From positions 2,542,001-2,606,000 of the forward strand of contig LT907983.1 of NCBI GenBank assembly GCA_900230115.1: a DNA stretch of 64,000 nucleotides. The letters are read 5' to 3'. Numbering within the stretch: position 1 is the stretch's first letter; each line of letters begins with the position of its first letter. Source of the DNA: Spirosomataceae bacterium TFI 002 (lineage in GTDB: Bacteria; Bacteroidota; Bacteroidia; Cytophagales; Spirosomataceae). The notes under the pieces were generated by a model. The model worked only from the letters and a program-made list of their open reading frames with translations, had not been told where the DNA came from and did no database searches. The position numbers and the translations under genes are program-made. Shown here one piece after another: positions 1-10,356 of the stretch.

Positions 1-945
1 ATCCCAATTCATAAATGGCTCGTATTCGGAAGTAACGGTGATAAACCTTGCACCTTCGTTAACTAACCTTTTTGCCATGAGACAACCAAGACCAAATTTA
101 CCGGTATTGTAGATGTCATACTTTTCCTGAGGTTCTTGAGTAATGTCAAATGCTTTGGCCTCGGGAGAGTTTAACAAACGGTATGCTTGTTCCATAGAGC
201 GTTTAAGAGATTCTTTTTGATAGTCGCTACCAAACTCTCCCATTTCGCTTTCCTTTATCAACTGATTATATAGTTGATTGCGACCTTCGAATCTTTTGGT
301 CGTCATTCCTACAGGGGGTCTCACACTGTCTAGACCCTTACTTGGATCTGGTATCAAAAATGGTCCGTGCTCGCTTCCTAAAAAGCCAGCACTATGAAAA
401 GCCTTAAGTTCTTCACCCTCTCCAACTTCAAATCGCTGACCAATATTTATAAAGGATGGAATAACTTCTTTTAAGGGACCGAGCTCTTTTGAAATCCATG
501 AACCTATATGAGGAACGGTCACCGATTGCGGAGGTTCATAACAAGTGTGCCAGTGGTATTGGTGTCTGGTATGAAGAATATGTCCCAAGTCTGCGGCTAC
601 ATATGACCTAATCAAGCTTCCCTTATCCATGACCTGCCCAATTTTTTCTAGTCCTTCGGAAAAGTTAATACCATCCAATACCGTAGGTACAGACTTGAAT
701 GTACTTAGGACTGAATCTGCCTGCATTCCAGAACTAAAAGGGGTAAACTTTTTGGGATCAAAAGTCTCCGTGTGTGCCATTCCTCCAGCCATAAATAGTA
801 GAATAACGGAATCGGCAGAAGCAACTCTTGAAGAACTATTAGAGCAAGATTGTAACAAACTACTAAGTGGGGAAGCCATACCCATTGTTGCGATGGCTGC
901 GGCATTTTTTTGTAAAAAGTCGCGTCTAGTCCAGTATTTTTTCAT
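1..945 (-). CDS. DUF1501 family protein, Tat-exported (partial, C-terminus outside window)
   Basis: The frame is open from the window edge to an ATG at 945, so about 315 N-terminal residues are visible. The N-terminus has a twin-arginine signal (TRRDFLQK at residues 6-13), followed by a hydrophobic stretch and a Cys-containing segment (LLQSC), so export in folded form is likely. The body reads like DUF1501, a family of alkaline-phosphatase-superfold proteins: GGMAHTETFDPK near residues 54-65 and HTRHQYHWHTC near 126-136. The gene starts one base after the stop of the PSD1 gene upstream. That order (PSD1 then DUF1501) is the usual pairing in Planctomycetes and Bacteroidota, so the two are probably co-transcribed. 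The substrate is unknown; a role in polymer breakdown is inferred from family context only. Confidence 0.85.
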   Translation of the reverse strand, partial: MKKYWTRRDFLQKNAAAIATMGMASPLSSLLQSCSNSSSRVASADSVILLFMAGGMAHTETFDPKKFTPFSSGMQADSVLSTFKSVPTVLDGINFSEGLEKIGQVMDKGSLIRSYVAADLGHILHTRHQYHWHTCYEPPQSVTVPHIGSWISKELGPLKEVIPSFINIGQRFEVGEGEELKAFHSAGFLGSEHGPFLIPDPSKGLDSVRPPVGMTTKRFEGRNQLYNQLIKESEMGEFGSDYQKESLKRSMEQAYRLLNSPEAKAFDITQEPQEKYDIYNTGKFGLGCLMAKRLVNEGARFITVTSEYEPFMNWD

Positions 946-946
946 T

Positions 947-3313
947 TTAATAAATGATTTGAAATTCGGGTAACATTATAACTGCCCAAAACAAGTCTTG
1001 AATTTGAGACTCCGAAGGGTTTTTCCCTAAAGTAGAAAGAGCAATTTTTACTTCTTGTGGGCTTGGGTTCCTCCCTAGTGCCTCTTGATATAATGTTTTT
1101 ATTAGTTGTTCGGTATTTGGTTGTATGGTTTTCCACTTTTGAGCACCTATTTTTAAGGTACTATCTAACCTTGCACCATTTGTAAATTCTAGTGCTTGCA
1201 ATAAACTTGACTCTGTTGGTCTTGATGTGGTAACAATCTCTCGATTTGGTCTTCCCAGGGCAGTTAAAAATGAGTTATTTGATACCAATGAAGCCCTTGT
1301 AATGTAGCTTCCAGTGGGTTGATAACCAGCAAGTGCAATAGGGTCATATGAATAATCGCTAGCATTGAAAATTGGAAAAATTACCTTGCTTACTACATCT
1401 GATAACTGTTCGGCAGAAAGCCTCCTTCTTAACATACCATTGAATTGATAGCTATCTTTTAAAACCAGTGCTGGTTCTGAAGAATTTACACTTTCCATTT
1501 GATACGTATCTGAGGTTGTGATGAGAAAAAGTAACTTTTTGAGGTCGTAATCATTCTCAACAAAATTCACAGCCAACCAATCTAATAAGTCCTGACTCCA
1601 TGGCTTATTGTCCATTTCATCAACAGTTCCTACTATTCCTCGTCCCATTACTTGAGCCCACACCCTGTTAACAATGGTTCGGTACATTCTGCCATTTGAA
1701 GGCTGAACAAGTGCTTCTGCGAGTTGGCTTAATTTTTCACTTTTTGTTCCAGTACTGTCAATATTGCCTAGGCTTGGCCAAAGAAGTCTGGTATCTGCGA
1801 ATTTGCCAATTGGTTTTTCACATCGGGCAATTTCTAACCTTTCTTCTGCAAATATATTGGCAAAAGCATAGGCATCTTCAAGTTTCCAATCACTTACAAA
1901 ACTATCGTGACAGGAAGCACACTTTAGGTTCAAACCCAATAGAACCTGCCCCACATTTTGTGCAGCTTGCATTTCTGTTCTTTGACTTGCATTTACTGTT
2001 CCTCGCCACTTTATACCTTCAATAAAGCCCTTAGATTCTTCATTTGGATTCAAAAGCTCCTTTACAAACTGATTGTAAGGTTTATTCTTTTGCAATGATG
2101 TATAAAGCCAATGGTTAATGTTAAACCTTCCCTTGGTAATGTAGCCAGTACCTGTATAGTCATTGCGTAGAGCATCGTTCCAAAAAGATAGCCAATGTTG
2201 TGCATAGGGGTCATTTTGGGAAAGAAGTTTATCTACAATTCTTTTTCTTTTATCAGGGTTAGAGTCATTTTCAAAATCTTTGATTTCTTGAAATGAAGGA
2301 GTTAAACCATGAATGTCTAGGTATACACGACGCAAGTATGTTTTGTCATCAACTTTCTTTTTCCACGTAATTTCGTTTTTTGTAAAGTAGTCATTAACCC
2401 ATAGGTCAATTGGGTTTTCGAATGAGCCTTTTGGTAAAGAAGGGTTACGTGGAGCAAGTTCTGCCCTTGGAAATAGGGATTCTTTGCCAAAGTCGTCAGG
2501 CCAAAAAGCACCGTTGGCAATCCAATATTCAATAATTTCAATTTCAGATTTGGATAGTGACTTGCCTTTTGAAGGCATGGATTCTTTATGGTCGACAGGG
2601 AGAGTTATTCTCCTATATATTTCGCTTTGCTTTGCATTTCCGGGTATAATGATTTTACCATTTTTCCCACCAGCAAAAATAAACTCCTTTTCGTCAAGCC
2701 TAAGATCTCCCTTTTGTTTTGCCTCACCGTGACATTTGTAACAATTATGTGCAAAAATAGTCCGTACCTGACTGGCAAGTTTTACTTGGTCTGTATCTGG
2801 TGTTGTTAGAGCTAAACTACTTGTATCTTCACTCTTATTCCAGGGAAAAACTTCTGTCAAATAAGTATCTCCATGTGTTAGCATTGCTCCCCAATGACCA
2901 GTGACTATTGTTCCAATGGTTGCAATACCCAATAATAGGTTTTTTGCAGAATCAAGGCCTTGTTTGTTGATTGTCAAATAAAGCAGAACAAGAGAAACTA
3001 CGGCTAAGAAAATCCCAGAATAACGGTGAAAATCTAGTAGTTCGCCACTGTATTCATCTTGCCAAGCTAAAATTAGTCCTAAGCCAACAGAAAGAATTGC
3101 ACTGCTCGTACCAACAATTATTAAGAAATTGATGATCTGTTCGCCATTGTTGATTTTACGTTGGAAGAGCTTTAAAAACCCGGCAATAACAAGAAGGCTT
3201 ACAGGGAAATGGACAAATAGAGGGTGTAATCTCCCTAAAAATTGCAGTATCCAAATGGAATTAGACTCCAAAAGCAAATGATTGCTAGCGGCAAGGAGAG
3301 TTTCTGAAATCAC
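947..3313 (-). CDS. PSD1 cytochrome c protein (DUF1549/DUF1553) with membrane N-terminus
   Basis: A 788-residue protein. Residues about 25-150 form a membrane region of several helices with HPLFVHFP near 30-37, as in DUF2231-like domains. A c-type haem motif CYKCH lies at 191-195, in a planctomycete-type cytochrome c domain. DUF1549 follows from about 300 to 500 and contains a second CxxCH (465-469), and DUF1553 runs from about 515 to 770. The family is common in Planctomycetes and Bacteroidota and is usually paired with DUF1501 genes. The haems imply an extracytoplasmic redox role, but no reaction is established. The ATG at 3313 gives a complete protein, and the stop lies one base before the DUF1501 start. 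Confidence 0.9.
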   Translation of the reverse strand: MISETLLAASNHLLLESNSIWILQFLGRLHPLFVHFPVSLLVIAGFLKLFQRKINNGEQIINFLIIVGTSSAILSVGLGLILAWQDEYSGELLDFHRYSGIFLAVVSLVLLYLTINKQGLDSAKNLLLGIATIGTIVTGHWGAMLTHGDTYLTEVFPWNKSEDTSSLALTTPDTDQVKLASQVRTIFAHNCYKCHGEAKQKGDLRLDEKEFIFAGGKNGKIIIPGNAKQSEIYRRITLPVDHKESMPSKGKSLSKSEIEIIEYWIANGAFWPDDFGKESLFPRAELAPRNPSLPKGSFENPIDLWVNDYFTKNEITWKKKVDDKTYLRRVYLDIHGLTPSFQEIKDFENDSNPDKRKRIVDKLLSQNDPYAQHWLSFWNDALRNDYTGTGYITKGRFNINHWLYTSLQKNKPYNQFVKELLNPNEESKGFIEGIKWRGTVNASQRTEMQAAQNVGQVLLGLNLKCASCHDSFVSDWKLEDAYAFANIFAEERLEIARCEKPIGKFADTRLLWPSLGNIDSTGTKSEKLSQLAEALVQPSNGRMYRTIVNRVWAQVMGRGIVGTVDEMDNKPWSQDLLDWLAVNFVENDYDLKKLLFLITTSDTYQMESVNSSEPALVLKDSYQFNGMLRRRLSAEQLSDVVSKVIFPIFNASDYSYDPIALAGYQPTGSYITRASLVSNNSFLTALGRPNREIVTTSRPTESSLLQALEFTNGARLDSTLKIGAQKWKTIQPNTEQLIKTLYQEALGRNPSPQEVKIALSTLGKNPSESQIQDLFWAVIMLPEFQIIY

Positions 3314-3520
3314 AAAAAATGTTTCTTAGAGTTGAATAATTACCTTAAAGCTAGTAAAAAAGAGTAAGACTATGCTTTGCAACTGTTCTATACTGTATAT
3401 GTGATTTATTCGCATTAAATGGATAGAAACAGAAGGGAGGATTCACTAAAGTCATTTATGCTAATCTAATTCACCATAAAAATGGCTATACTTGTAGTCG
3501 AAATTTAACCTATTGACTAA

Positions 3521-4344
3521 TTGACCCTTAGAAAGAAAATACACGAAATTCTTGAGATAAAGTTTCAACGAAAACGTGGAATAAGCTTCGTCGTAAATAT
3601 TGCATTATCGATTCTCATTTTTCTAAACACTGTTGCCATAATTTTGCATACTGTTCCTAGTATAGGAAAACGTTTTGATAGGTTTTTTCTCGATTTTGAA
3701 GTGTTTTCGGTTACCGTTTTCTCCATCGAGTTTGCTTTGAGGGTGTGGTCATGTGTGGAAAGAGCAGAGTACAAACATCCAATTGTGGGTAGACTTAAGT
3801 TTATCTTTTCGCCTTGGGGTGTTATAGATTTTTTGGCAATTTTCCCATTTTACTTTTCGCTTTTCAGTACGGATCTGGGGTTTGTGCGAATACTCAGGCT
3901 GCTAAGAATTTTACGCCTATTTAGGGTGAGTAGGTACTTTCATGCTTTGAGGGTAATTCAAAACGTAATTAAAGCCAAAAAAGAAGAGCTATTACTAAGC
4001 ATGTCCTTTATAATCTTTCTTTTGCTCATATCATCAAGTCTTGTTTTTTATATTGAACATGATGCACAGCCGCAGGCATTTTCTTCTATTCCTGAGTCGC
4101 TATGGTGGGGTGTAAATGCAATGACTACAGTGGGGTATGGTGATATGCACCCAATCACGCCTTTTGGAAAAGTTCTTGGGGAATAATGGCAATTTTGGGT
4201 GTTTCTATTTTTGCTTTACCTACAGGTATTTTGGCCAGTGGTTTTGCAGAACAAATTCGAGGAACCCGACATGATTCTCAAAAAGTACATTGCCCACATT
4301 GCGATAGAACCTTTTATTTGGCCGATAGGCACAAACATAATTGA
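3521..4344 (+). pseudogene. Kv-type voltage-gated potassium channel, single frameshift in S6
   Basis: A six-helix ion-channel subunit. S1-S3 lie in residues about 20-115. S4 has regularly spaced arginines (RILRLLRILRLFRVSR, 123-138), and the selectivity filter TTVGYGD is at 202-208. The first frame stops at 4184-4186, right after GKVLG. The next frame continues the expected S6 (MAILGVSIFALPTG from 4187) and a tail with CPHC and HKH, a possible zinc-binding end, to 4344. Adding one G to the GGGG run near 4178-4181 restores a 274-residue protein. A stop codon directly precedes the TTG at 3521, so TTG is the forced start. Either the gene is inactive, since truncation falls in the pore-lining helix, or one base was missed in sequencing. 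Confidence 0.88.
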
Positions 4345-4369
4345 GCTTCAAATAAAAGCTATCAGTTCT

Positions 4370-6885
4370 CTACTTGTCTAACTTGAACTTATAGACCTTT
4401 CCTTTATTAAAAGTATTTGAAGACTCTCCGATTTTAACAACGTACTTTCCTTCGGAAAACACTTTCAAGCTAATTTCATTTCCTAAGAACCTACGCGTAT
4501 AGATCACTTCTTTTGACTTTTTGTCAATAAGCTGAACCACTGGGTTTGAGATGTCTGATATAATGGTGGGTAGATAGCCAAGAGCCTTTTTACCGTAATT
4601 GTCTTCCAGCTTTATTTTAACTGGCCATCCAGGATACTGTTCCTTGGTGCTTTGACTCATATCTGTATATCTAGGCCAACACTCCATTTTTATTTCTTGA
4701 GTTTTGGGATCAAATATTACCATTCCATAACCAGTTGCTCTGTCAAAAATAACTTCAGGTTGTAGTCCTGTCTTAGTTGGGTTTGCAACAGCGTGAACGG
4801 TTACTTTATTAGAAAACCCATCTTCGAAATTACCTGTGTAAGTTGGTTTGCCATAAAGAGGTTTGTGGTCTGATGCTAAGGTTGGCCACCATCTTCTTGG
4901 CCAAGTATTGTTCAAGGCTGGCCCAGAGAAAGCATACGAACCTTCTTCATATTCATCAATCCCATATTGCATCACAGATGCCAAATGTTGATCTCCTGCA
5001 AGCTGTAGTGCAAAGCCTTTTCTAATTAAACTAGCAGCCTTGTTTCTTTTGTTGTGAGGCCAGCCGTTTGAATCCATGTCTCGAGTAGGCTCATCTCCGC
5101 TAGGATAAATTCCTGGGAGCGGAGAGGGGAGCTTAGGAACTATTTTATCGCTTGTTTCTCCTGCGGGTAAAGTAGCCAAGGTTGCCAAGTTTGTTTGGCT
5201 AAGTACAACTTTGAATTGCGTTTTACCAGACCAATTCGAGGTCCACTTTTCTAAAAACTCTTCTTGACGTTCCCCGTATAGCTGTCCGTTTGGGGGTTAT
5301 TATATTCTCCAAGGACAAAGTCTTTGTTGGTTATAAAGCCATTTGCAATTCCAGCTTCTGCTGGGAAGATATTCTGTGGTGCCGACTTAAATTTACGATC
5401 TTCAAGAATAGCAAAACTCATGGGCCCCCAGTTCCAACTAGTATAATAGACAGGTATGTTTTGTTTAACAGGCGTAGGGTCATATGGATCTGGAAGGTGA
5501 CCTGTTTGGGTATCTTGAACCATTTTTACCCATTCTGCAGGCATCTTGTAACCACCTGCATCTTGTTCTTGATAGCCCGTAAGTCCAGAAGGCGTAGCGA
5601 TTCCTCCCTCTCCCCATATATTTCCGTGGTACATATCGTGGTCATCTGGAATAGAAATCATAGGTACATCGCGAAAAACATCTCTATACGACCAGCCAAA
5701 CATATACCACTTGCGGAGGTAGTCTAGGGTTGAACGTTCAAGATTAGTTTTTTCAACTCCAAAACCACCAAAGCCTTCGTAAAATTGATCACCTAGGAAT
5801 AGAGCAGCGTCAATTTTATGTTCTAAAATATTTTTTCTCAAATCAACATCTGGAAAGCCATGATCTTGATTACAACTGAATAAGCCAAGTTTGATTTTTT
5901 CGTCAGTTTGTGGTTCTGGTCGAATTGTACCCTTATAGGAATACGACCTTTTATCGTTAAGTTGATATACCACCATGTATTCAACCTTATTTGGGTTATT
6001 CCAGTTTTCTATACGGAAAAGTGCTGTTCTACTTAAACTTTCAACAGGGCTTTCCTCCACTTTTTGCCATCCATCTAGCTGTTTCAGCCAAAGTTCAGCT
6101 TTGTCATTTAGTTGATCAGTTGGGGCACATTGTGCTGCTATTTTTAAAGACCCATCGCAGAGTGTATATTTCACAAAGTAAATTGGCCCATAAACTCTAT
6201 TCAAATCTTCGGTTACTCCGTTTCCAGAAAGAGACCAATTGGCAATACTTACACTTTTTTCAAAATCTTGTTGATCCTTCGTTTTAAAGTCCGAGAGTAC
6301 GGCAACATTTCCGTTCAAGAAACCAATTGGGAATGCCCTTCTCACTTCCATAAGTTGGTTTTCTTCTTTGTCTAAAATTGCAAGTGTTAATCCTAATTGA
6401 TCCGTACCTAAAGAGCTGCTAGTTATTTTTATTGTTAATCCATTTTGCATCTTTTCTTTCGAAATTAATGGCAAGGATTTTTGGTCGTGAATGATCAACT
6501 CACCTTTATTACTTAGTCCTATGTTTATGCCTTTTCCGTAGACAGCAGCTGATCTATAGTCTTCATTTGGGCCTTTGGATGCTAAACGGAAGCCAACTAA
6601 ACCATCGACCTTGAAATTTTGAATTGTAAAGTTTGCTTTCATCTCAAAACCCTTTGAATCATCACTTATTTCGTGAGTTAGTAAAGAAACGGACCTATTT
6701 TTTCCTGAGATTATGCATTCAAGTTTTCCATCATTTATACTCCAATCTTGAAGCCTATTAGCCCAGAGCTCTTCTCCTGTCCAGGTCATGTTTGGCAATT
6801 CTTTCCATTTACTTTCAAATGATTTTTGAGAAAATGAATTTGTAGAAACTAAGAGAATAAAACTTAAAAATGTTAATCGAAACAT
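4370..6885 (-). pseudogene. PhoD-like secreted phosphatase, single frameshift
   Basis: A secreted metallophosphatase of the PhoD-like class. The first part (6885 to 5251) has a signal peptide (residues 1-19), an N-terminal beta-rich region to about 325, and then the PhoD core with GDQFYE (365-370) and DDHD (414-417), which supply metal ligands. It stops at 5251. The continuation in the other frame holds ERQEEFLEKW and LAGDQHLAS, another metal-binding motif, and a C-terminal domain ending at 4370. Adding one C to the CCCCC run near 5292-5296 (+ strand GGGGG) joins the parts into 838 residues reading NNPPNGQLYGERQ. The likely role is phosphate release from phosphodiesters or monoesters. It faces the broken channel gene convergently. 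A sequencing indel is a strong alternative to a real mutation. Confidence 0.88.
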
Positions 6886-6946
6886 GGCAAGGTTTTTTCT
6901 TGAAATTAATACTGGTTAAAATTTACTAGCGTACACTGACCGAAAG

Positions 6947-7345
6947 CTACAATAGTAGTTTGTTTTTCTGGGAAACATCAACTAAAAACCTTTTCCTTAA
7001 AAACTTTCTTCCGAGTAGAATGGGGTGTCTCATTTCACTTCTATCACTCAAGGTAAGTTCTATATCAAGCAGCTCGCTACCAATTCTAATATTTGTGTGA
7101 ATGCTATACCTACTTTCAGAAATACCATTTGAGCTTTTAACCAACCGAATTTTAAAATGATCGAAACTTAAACTTGTTTTTTGGTCGTTTTCGTCAACAA
7201 ATAGACACTTTAACACACCTTCTTCAACTTTTGACTCCACACAATGAATACTTGATGTGTATGCTCCAGTATCAATTTTAGCAACTATTTCACCGAGTTG
7301 AAGCTGTGGTAATTCTACTATTTCCTTTCGACCTATTATTTGCAT
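6947..7345 (-). CDS. Retropepsin-like zinc protease family protein (RimK-associated, DUF785)
   Basis: 132 residues, close to the usual length of this family. The active-site-like motif IDTGAYTSS lies at residues 24-32 and the C-terminal HPILLGRKFL motif at about 107-116; both are hallmarks of the retropepsin-like ATP-dependent zinc protease family (PF05618). Such genes often sit beside RimK-type ATP-grasp ligases, but none is present here. The protein has no signal peptide and is presumably cytoplasmic. It stands alone between the PhoD-like gene and a divergent oxidoreductase gene. The biochemical role of single-domain members is poorly known, so the name reflects family rather than a demonstrated activity. 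Confidence 0.8.
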   Translation of the reverse strand: MQIIGRKEIVELPQLQLGEIVAKIDTGAYTSSIHCVESKVEEGVLKCLFVDENDQKTSLSFDHFKIRLVKSSNGISESRYSIHTNIRIGSELLDIELTLSDRSEMRHPILLGRKFLRKRFLVDVSQKNKLLL

Positions 7346-7468
7346 TCTTTATTTTTAAAAATGATTTGGGTAAAAGTAATTATTTGGATTTTAATATTTA
7401 TTACTTCCAAAAACTGTTTCTCAAAGCATAGAAATATTAAATTGTAAGCTCAACCCTAAAAACATACG

Positions 7469-8557
7469 ATGAATTTTTCAAGAAGATCATTTATTCAAAA
7501 GGCAACCTTAGCTTCGGCTGTTGCATTTTCTCCAAACGTACTACTTGCAGCAACGCGAGCCCCTAAACGTAAACTAGGTGTGGCATTAGTTGGTCTAGGC
7601 TACTATAGTACTGATTTATTGGCTCCAGGTTTGTTAAAAACAAGTCATTGCGAACTCAAGGGAATTGTAACTGGCTCGCCAGAAAAAATTCCTGTATGGC
7701 AAGAAAAGTATGACATCTCAGATAAGAATGTCTACAACTATGGCAACATAGAGCAAATTGCAAACAACCCTGATATTGACATTATATATGTGGTTCTTCC
7801 ACCATCAATGCATAGGGAGTTTACTGTAAGAGGAGCAAATGCAGGAAAGCATATGTGGTGTGAAAAGCCTATGGCTCCTTCTGTAGCGGACTGTCAAGCA
7901 ATGATTGATGCTTGTAATAAAAGCAAAGTAAAGCTTTCAATAGGATATCGCTGTCAACATGATCCAAATATTCAGGCATATATGGAAGCTACGCGTTCGG
8001 GAAAGTTTGGTAAGGTTAAAATGATAAACTCTGCTGCAGGTTATGTAGATGGTCGTACTGACCATTGGAAACAGAAGAAAGCAATGGGCGGAGGTGTAAT
8101 GGGTGACATGGGTGTTTACTCTTTGCAAGGAGCACGTCTTGCCACTGGTGAAGAACCAATAAAAGTGATGGCGAAATCTTCCACTACAAGACCCAATATT
8201 TATCATGAAGTGGAAGAAACAATGATGTATCAATTGGAATTTCCAAGTGGAGCACTGGCTGCTTGTCAGGCTAGTTTTGGAATTAGTATGAATCACTTAC
8301 AAATTCAATATGAAAAAGGCTGGGTGCGTATGGAGCCGCAATCTGGCTATAAAGGAAATAAAGGAGAAATGAGCGATGGCACTAAGATTGGAATGGATAT
8401 TGGAATGCAGCAACCCCACCAAATGGATGATGATGCTTTATCTATCATCAACAATAAACCAATGCTTGTTCCTGGAGAAGAGGGTCTAAGGGATATTAGA
8501 GTAGTGGAGGCTATTTATAGGTCGGCGGCTATGGGAGGAAAGGAAATCACTATTTAA
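7469..8557 (+). CDS. Gfo/Idh/MocA family oxidoreductase, Tat-exported
   Basis: A 362-residue NAD(P)-dependent sugar oxidoreductase. It starts with a twin-arginine signal (SRRSFIQK, residues 4-11) and an Ala-rich hydrophobic segment. A Rossmann fold follows, with the dinucleotide loop VGLGYYST (41-48) and the family EKP motif (132-134) whose Lys contacts the cofactor. The layout resembles glucose-fructose oxidoreductase, a periplasmic enzyme that carries its cofactor through the Tat system. Residues after about 155 form the substrate-binding beta-sheet domain. The substrate cannot be told. The end overlaps the convergent response-regulator gene by 8 bp. Confidence 0.9.
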   Translation: MNFSRRSFIQKATLASAVAFSPNVLLAATRAPKRKLGVALVGLGYYSTDLLAPGLLKTSHCELKGIVTGSPEKIPVWQEKYDISDKNVYNYGNIEQIANNPDIDIIYVVLPPSMHREFTVRGANAGKHMWCEKPMAPSVADCQAMIDACNKSKVKLSIGYRCQHDPNIQAYMEATRSGKFGKVKMINSAAGYVDGRTDHWKQKKAMGGGVMGDMGVYSLQGARLATGEEPIKVMAKSSTTRPNIYHEVEETMMYQLEFPSGALAACQASFGISMNHLQIQYEKGWVRMEPQSGYKGNKGEMSDGTKIGMDIGMQQPHQMDDDALSIINNKPMLVPGEEGLRDIRVVEAIYRSAAMGGKEITI

Positions 8558-9245
8558 CAGTCCATAGTTTCTTCAGTTCTTCCATTAATCCTGAGTGATA
8601 ATTTCCGGCAATGGGAACAAAGGTGTCGTCATCGACTTGCAGTTGGTGACGTTCTATTTTTTGTACATGATGGAGGTTGACAATATTGGACTTGTGAACT
8701 CTAAAAAAGCTATCGCTTGGAAGCGTGTTCAATGCTTCAGTCATAGTCATTCGGGTTACTGTCTTTTTGTCTTTTTCAAAAAACGTAAGGTAGTTTCCTT
8801 CCGATTGAACAAAAAGTAAGTTTTCAAGAGTAATTCTAACTAAATCGTAACTGTCTTTTATAAAAAGGTAGGGAGAGGTTTCTTTATTATCTGTCAATTG
8901 GTTTTGAGCCTTTTGGCAAGCTTTTATGAAGCGTTCGAAGTTGAATGGTTTTACCAAGTAATCTATGGCATTTAGTGAGAATGCATCCACGGCATATTCG
9001 GAGTAGGCCGTTGTAAATATTACTCCCGTACTTTCGGGTAGCAATTGAGAAAAATCTAATCCCGAAATATCAGGCATATTGATATCCAAAAACAAAAGGT
9101 TGACGGGGTTTTCTTTTAAGTATTCCAATGCCTCTTTTGCACTTACAAAGGTTTCTTGAAGAGAAAGAAAGCTTACCTTTTGGGCATGTGCTTTTACTAC
9201 TTCTAGAGCAAGTGGCTCATCGTCTATCGCAATTGCTTTTAGCAT
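8550..9245 (-). CDS. LytTR-type response regulator
   Basis: 231 residues. The receiver domain (1-115) has acidic residues D8/D9, the phospho-acceptor D54 in FLDINMPD and the conserved K99 in LVKPF. The C-terminal LytTR DNA-binding domain spans about 125-230, with FFRVHKSNIVNL typical of the family. The ATG at 9245 lies one base past the stop of the histidine kinase gene, so the two form a two-component system in one transcript. The target genes are unknown; the neighbouring small membrane gene is the first candidate. Confidence 0.93.
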   Translation of the reverse strand: MLKAIAIDDEPLALEVVKAHAQKVSFLSLQETFVSAKEALEYLKENPVNLLFLDINMPDISGLDFSQLLPESTGVIFTTAYSEYAVDAFSLNAIDYLVKPFNFERFIKACQKAQNQLTDNKETSPYLFIKDSYDLVRITLENLLFVQSEGNYLTFFEKDKKTVTRMTMTEALNTLPSDSFFRVHKSNIVNLHHVQKIERHQLQVDDDTFVPIAGNYHSGLMEELKKLWTVK

Positions 9246-9246
9246 T

Positions 9247-10356
9247 TCAAGTAATTTTTATTGTTGATTTTACGGAAAAAACTCCATCTGTGTTGTCCAC
9301 AATTAGGGAATGTCTATTAGGATAATAAAGAGCCAGTCGGCGAGCAGTGTTTTCGAGTCCTGTTCCTGTACCTTCTTCTAGGTTATCTTTGAGTTTGATG
9401 ATACTATTTTTAACCTCAAAGTCAAAAATGCCATCTTTGATATTGATCTTTATGTTGATAAAACATGGATCATTCACACTTATTCCATATTTGAATGCAT
9501 TTTCTATATATGGGACAAATAAGAGAGGGGCAATTTCATAGTTGACTCCATCCCAGTTTATTTCTGACTTGATTTCGATATTTGGCCTATCTGGAATCCT
9601 CATTTTTTGTAAGTTCAAATAGTCCTTTAGAAAGTCTATTTCTTTCTCAACAGGGCTTCTTTTTGTTTTGGTTTCTTCTACCACATGTCGCATTATTCTA
9701 GATAGTTGTTGGATTCCATCTGCGGTTTTGGGACTATCTTCAACAATTGCTGTTCCGTACAAATTGTTCAAAATGTTAAAAAGGAAGTGTGGGTTTATTT
9801 GTGCTTTTAATGCTGTTAGCTCTGCTTTTGTTTTTTCGTAATTAAGTTCTCTTAGCTGTCTGAAACTTTCAGTTCCATACTTTGCAACACAGTAAATAAA
9901 ACCTCCTATTATTATAAACGAAGCGGTGTTGATGTCAGCACTTGTGGCTTGATCAGCTTGGGGAAGCAGGAGTCTAATAATAAAAAATAAAAAGACCCAA
10001 AGGAGAAGTGAAACGATACCATAGAAAAACTTTCCCCATCCGCCTGCTGCAATAAACAAATGCTTAAAAATAGTTTGATACTTGAATTCACCAAAAAGTA
10101 TTGTGAAACCCAGAATTGCTGGAACAAGGAGTTTGACTTTGAAAAAAATGGCAATTAGCTTCCCTACTTCAATGCCTTTCCTATATGGGCCACTTAATTC
10201 GGTAGCCTCTGGAAGAAGATCTTTTTGTCCCTCATAAAAAGTAAGTACAGATTGGACATTATGAAGGTACCATAGCACGTGTGATACACATGCTACAGTA
10301 ATAATTACAAGTAATGGAATCCAGTATCTTTTAAAATATAGTGGGAAACTTTTCAA
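9247..10356 (-). CDS. LytS-like sensor histidine kinase (His_kinase family)
   Basis: 369 residues. Several membrane helices occupy residues about 10-155 (near 12-30, 70-90, 110-132 and 145-158). The cytoplasmic kinase domain has ALKAQINPHFLFN with the phospho-acceptor His190, as in PF06580 kinases that pair with LytTR regulators. A C-terminal ATPase region contains the FVPYIENAFKYGI N-box and the GTGTGLEN G-box. No separate periplasmic sensor domain is visible, so the signal is probably sensed in the membrane. It overlaps the upstream small gene by 4 bp (ATGA) and ends one base before the regulator start. Confidence 0.92.
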   Translation of the reverse strand: MKSFPLYFKRYWIPLLVIITVACVSHVLWYLHNVQSVLTFYEGQKDLLPEATELSGPYRKGIEVGKLIAIFFKVKLLVPAILGFTILFGEFKYQTIFKHLFIAAGGWGKFFYGIVSLLLWVFLFFIIRLLLPQADQATSADINTASFIIIGGFIYCVAKYGTESFRQLRELNYEKTKAELTALKAQINPHFLFNILNNLYGTAIVEDSPKTADGIQQLSRIMRHVVEETKTKRSPVEKEIDFLKDYLNLQKMRIPDRPNIEIKSEINWDGVNYEIAPLLFVPYIENAFKYGISVNDPCFINIKINIKDGIFDFEVKNSIIKLKDNLEEGTGTGLENTARRLALYYPNRHSLIVDNTDGVFSVKSTIKIT

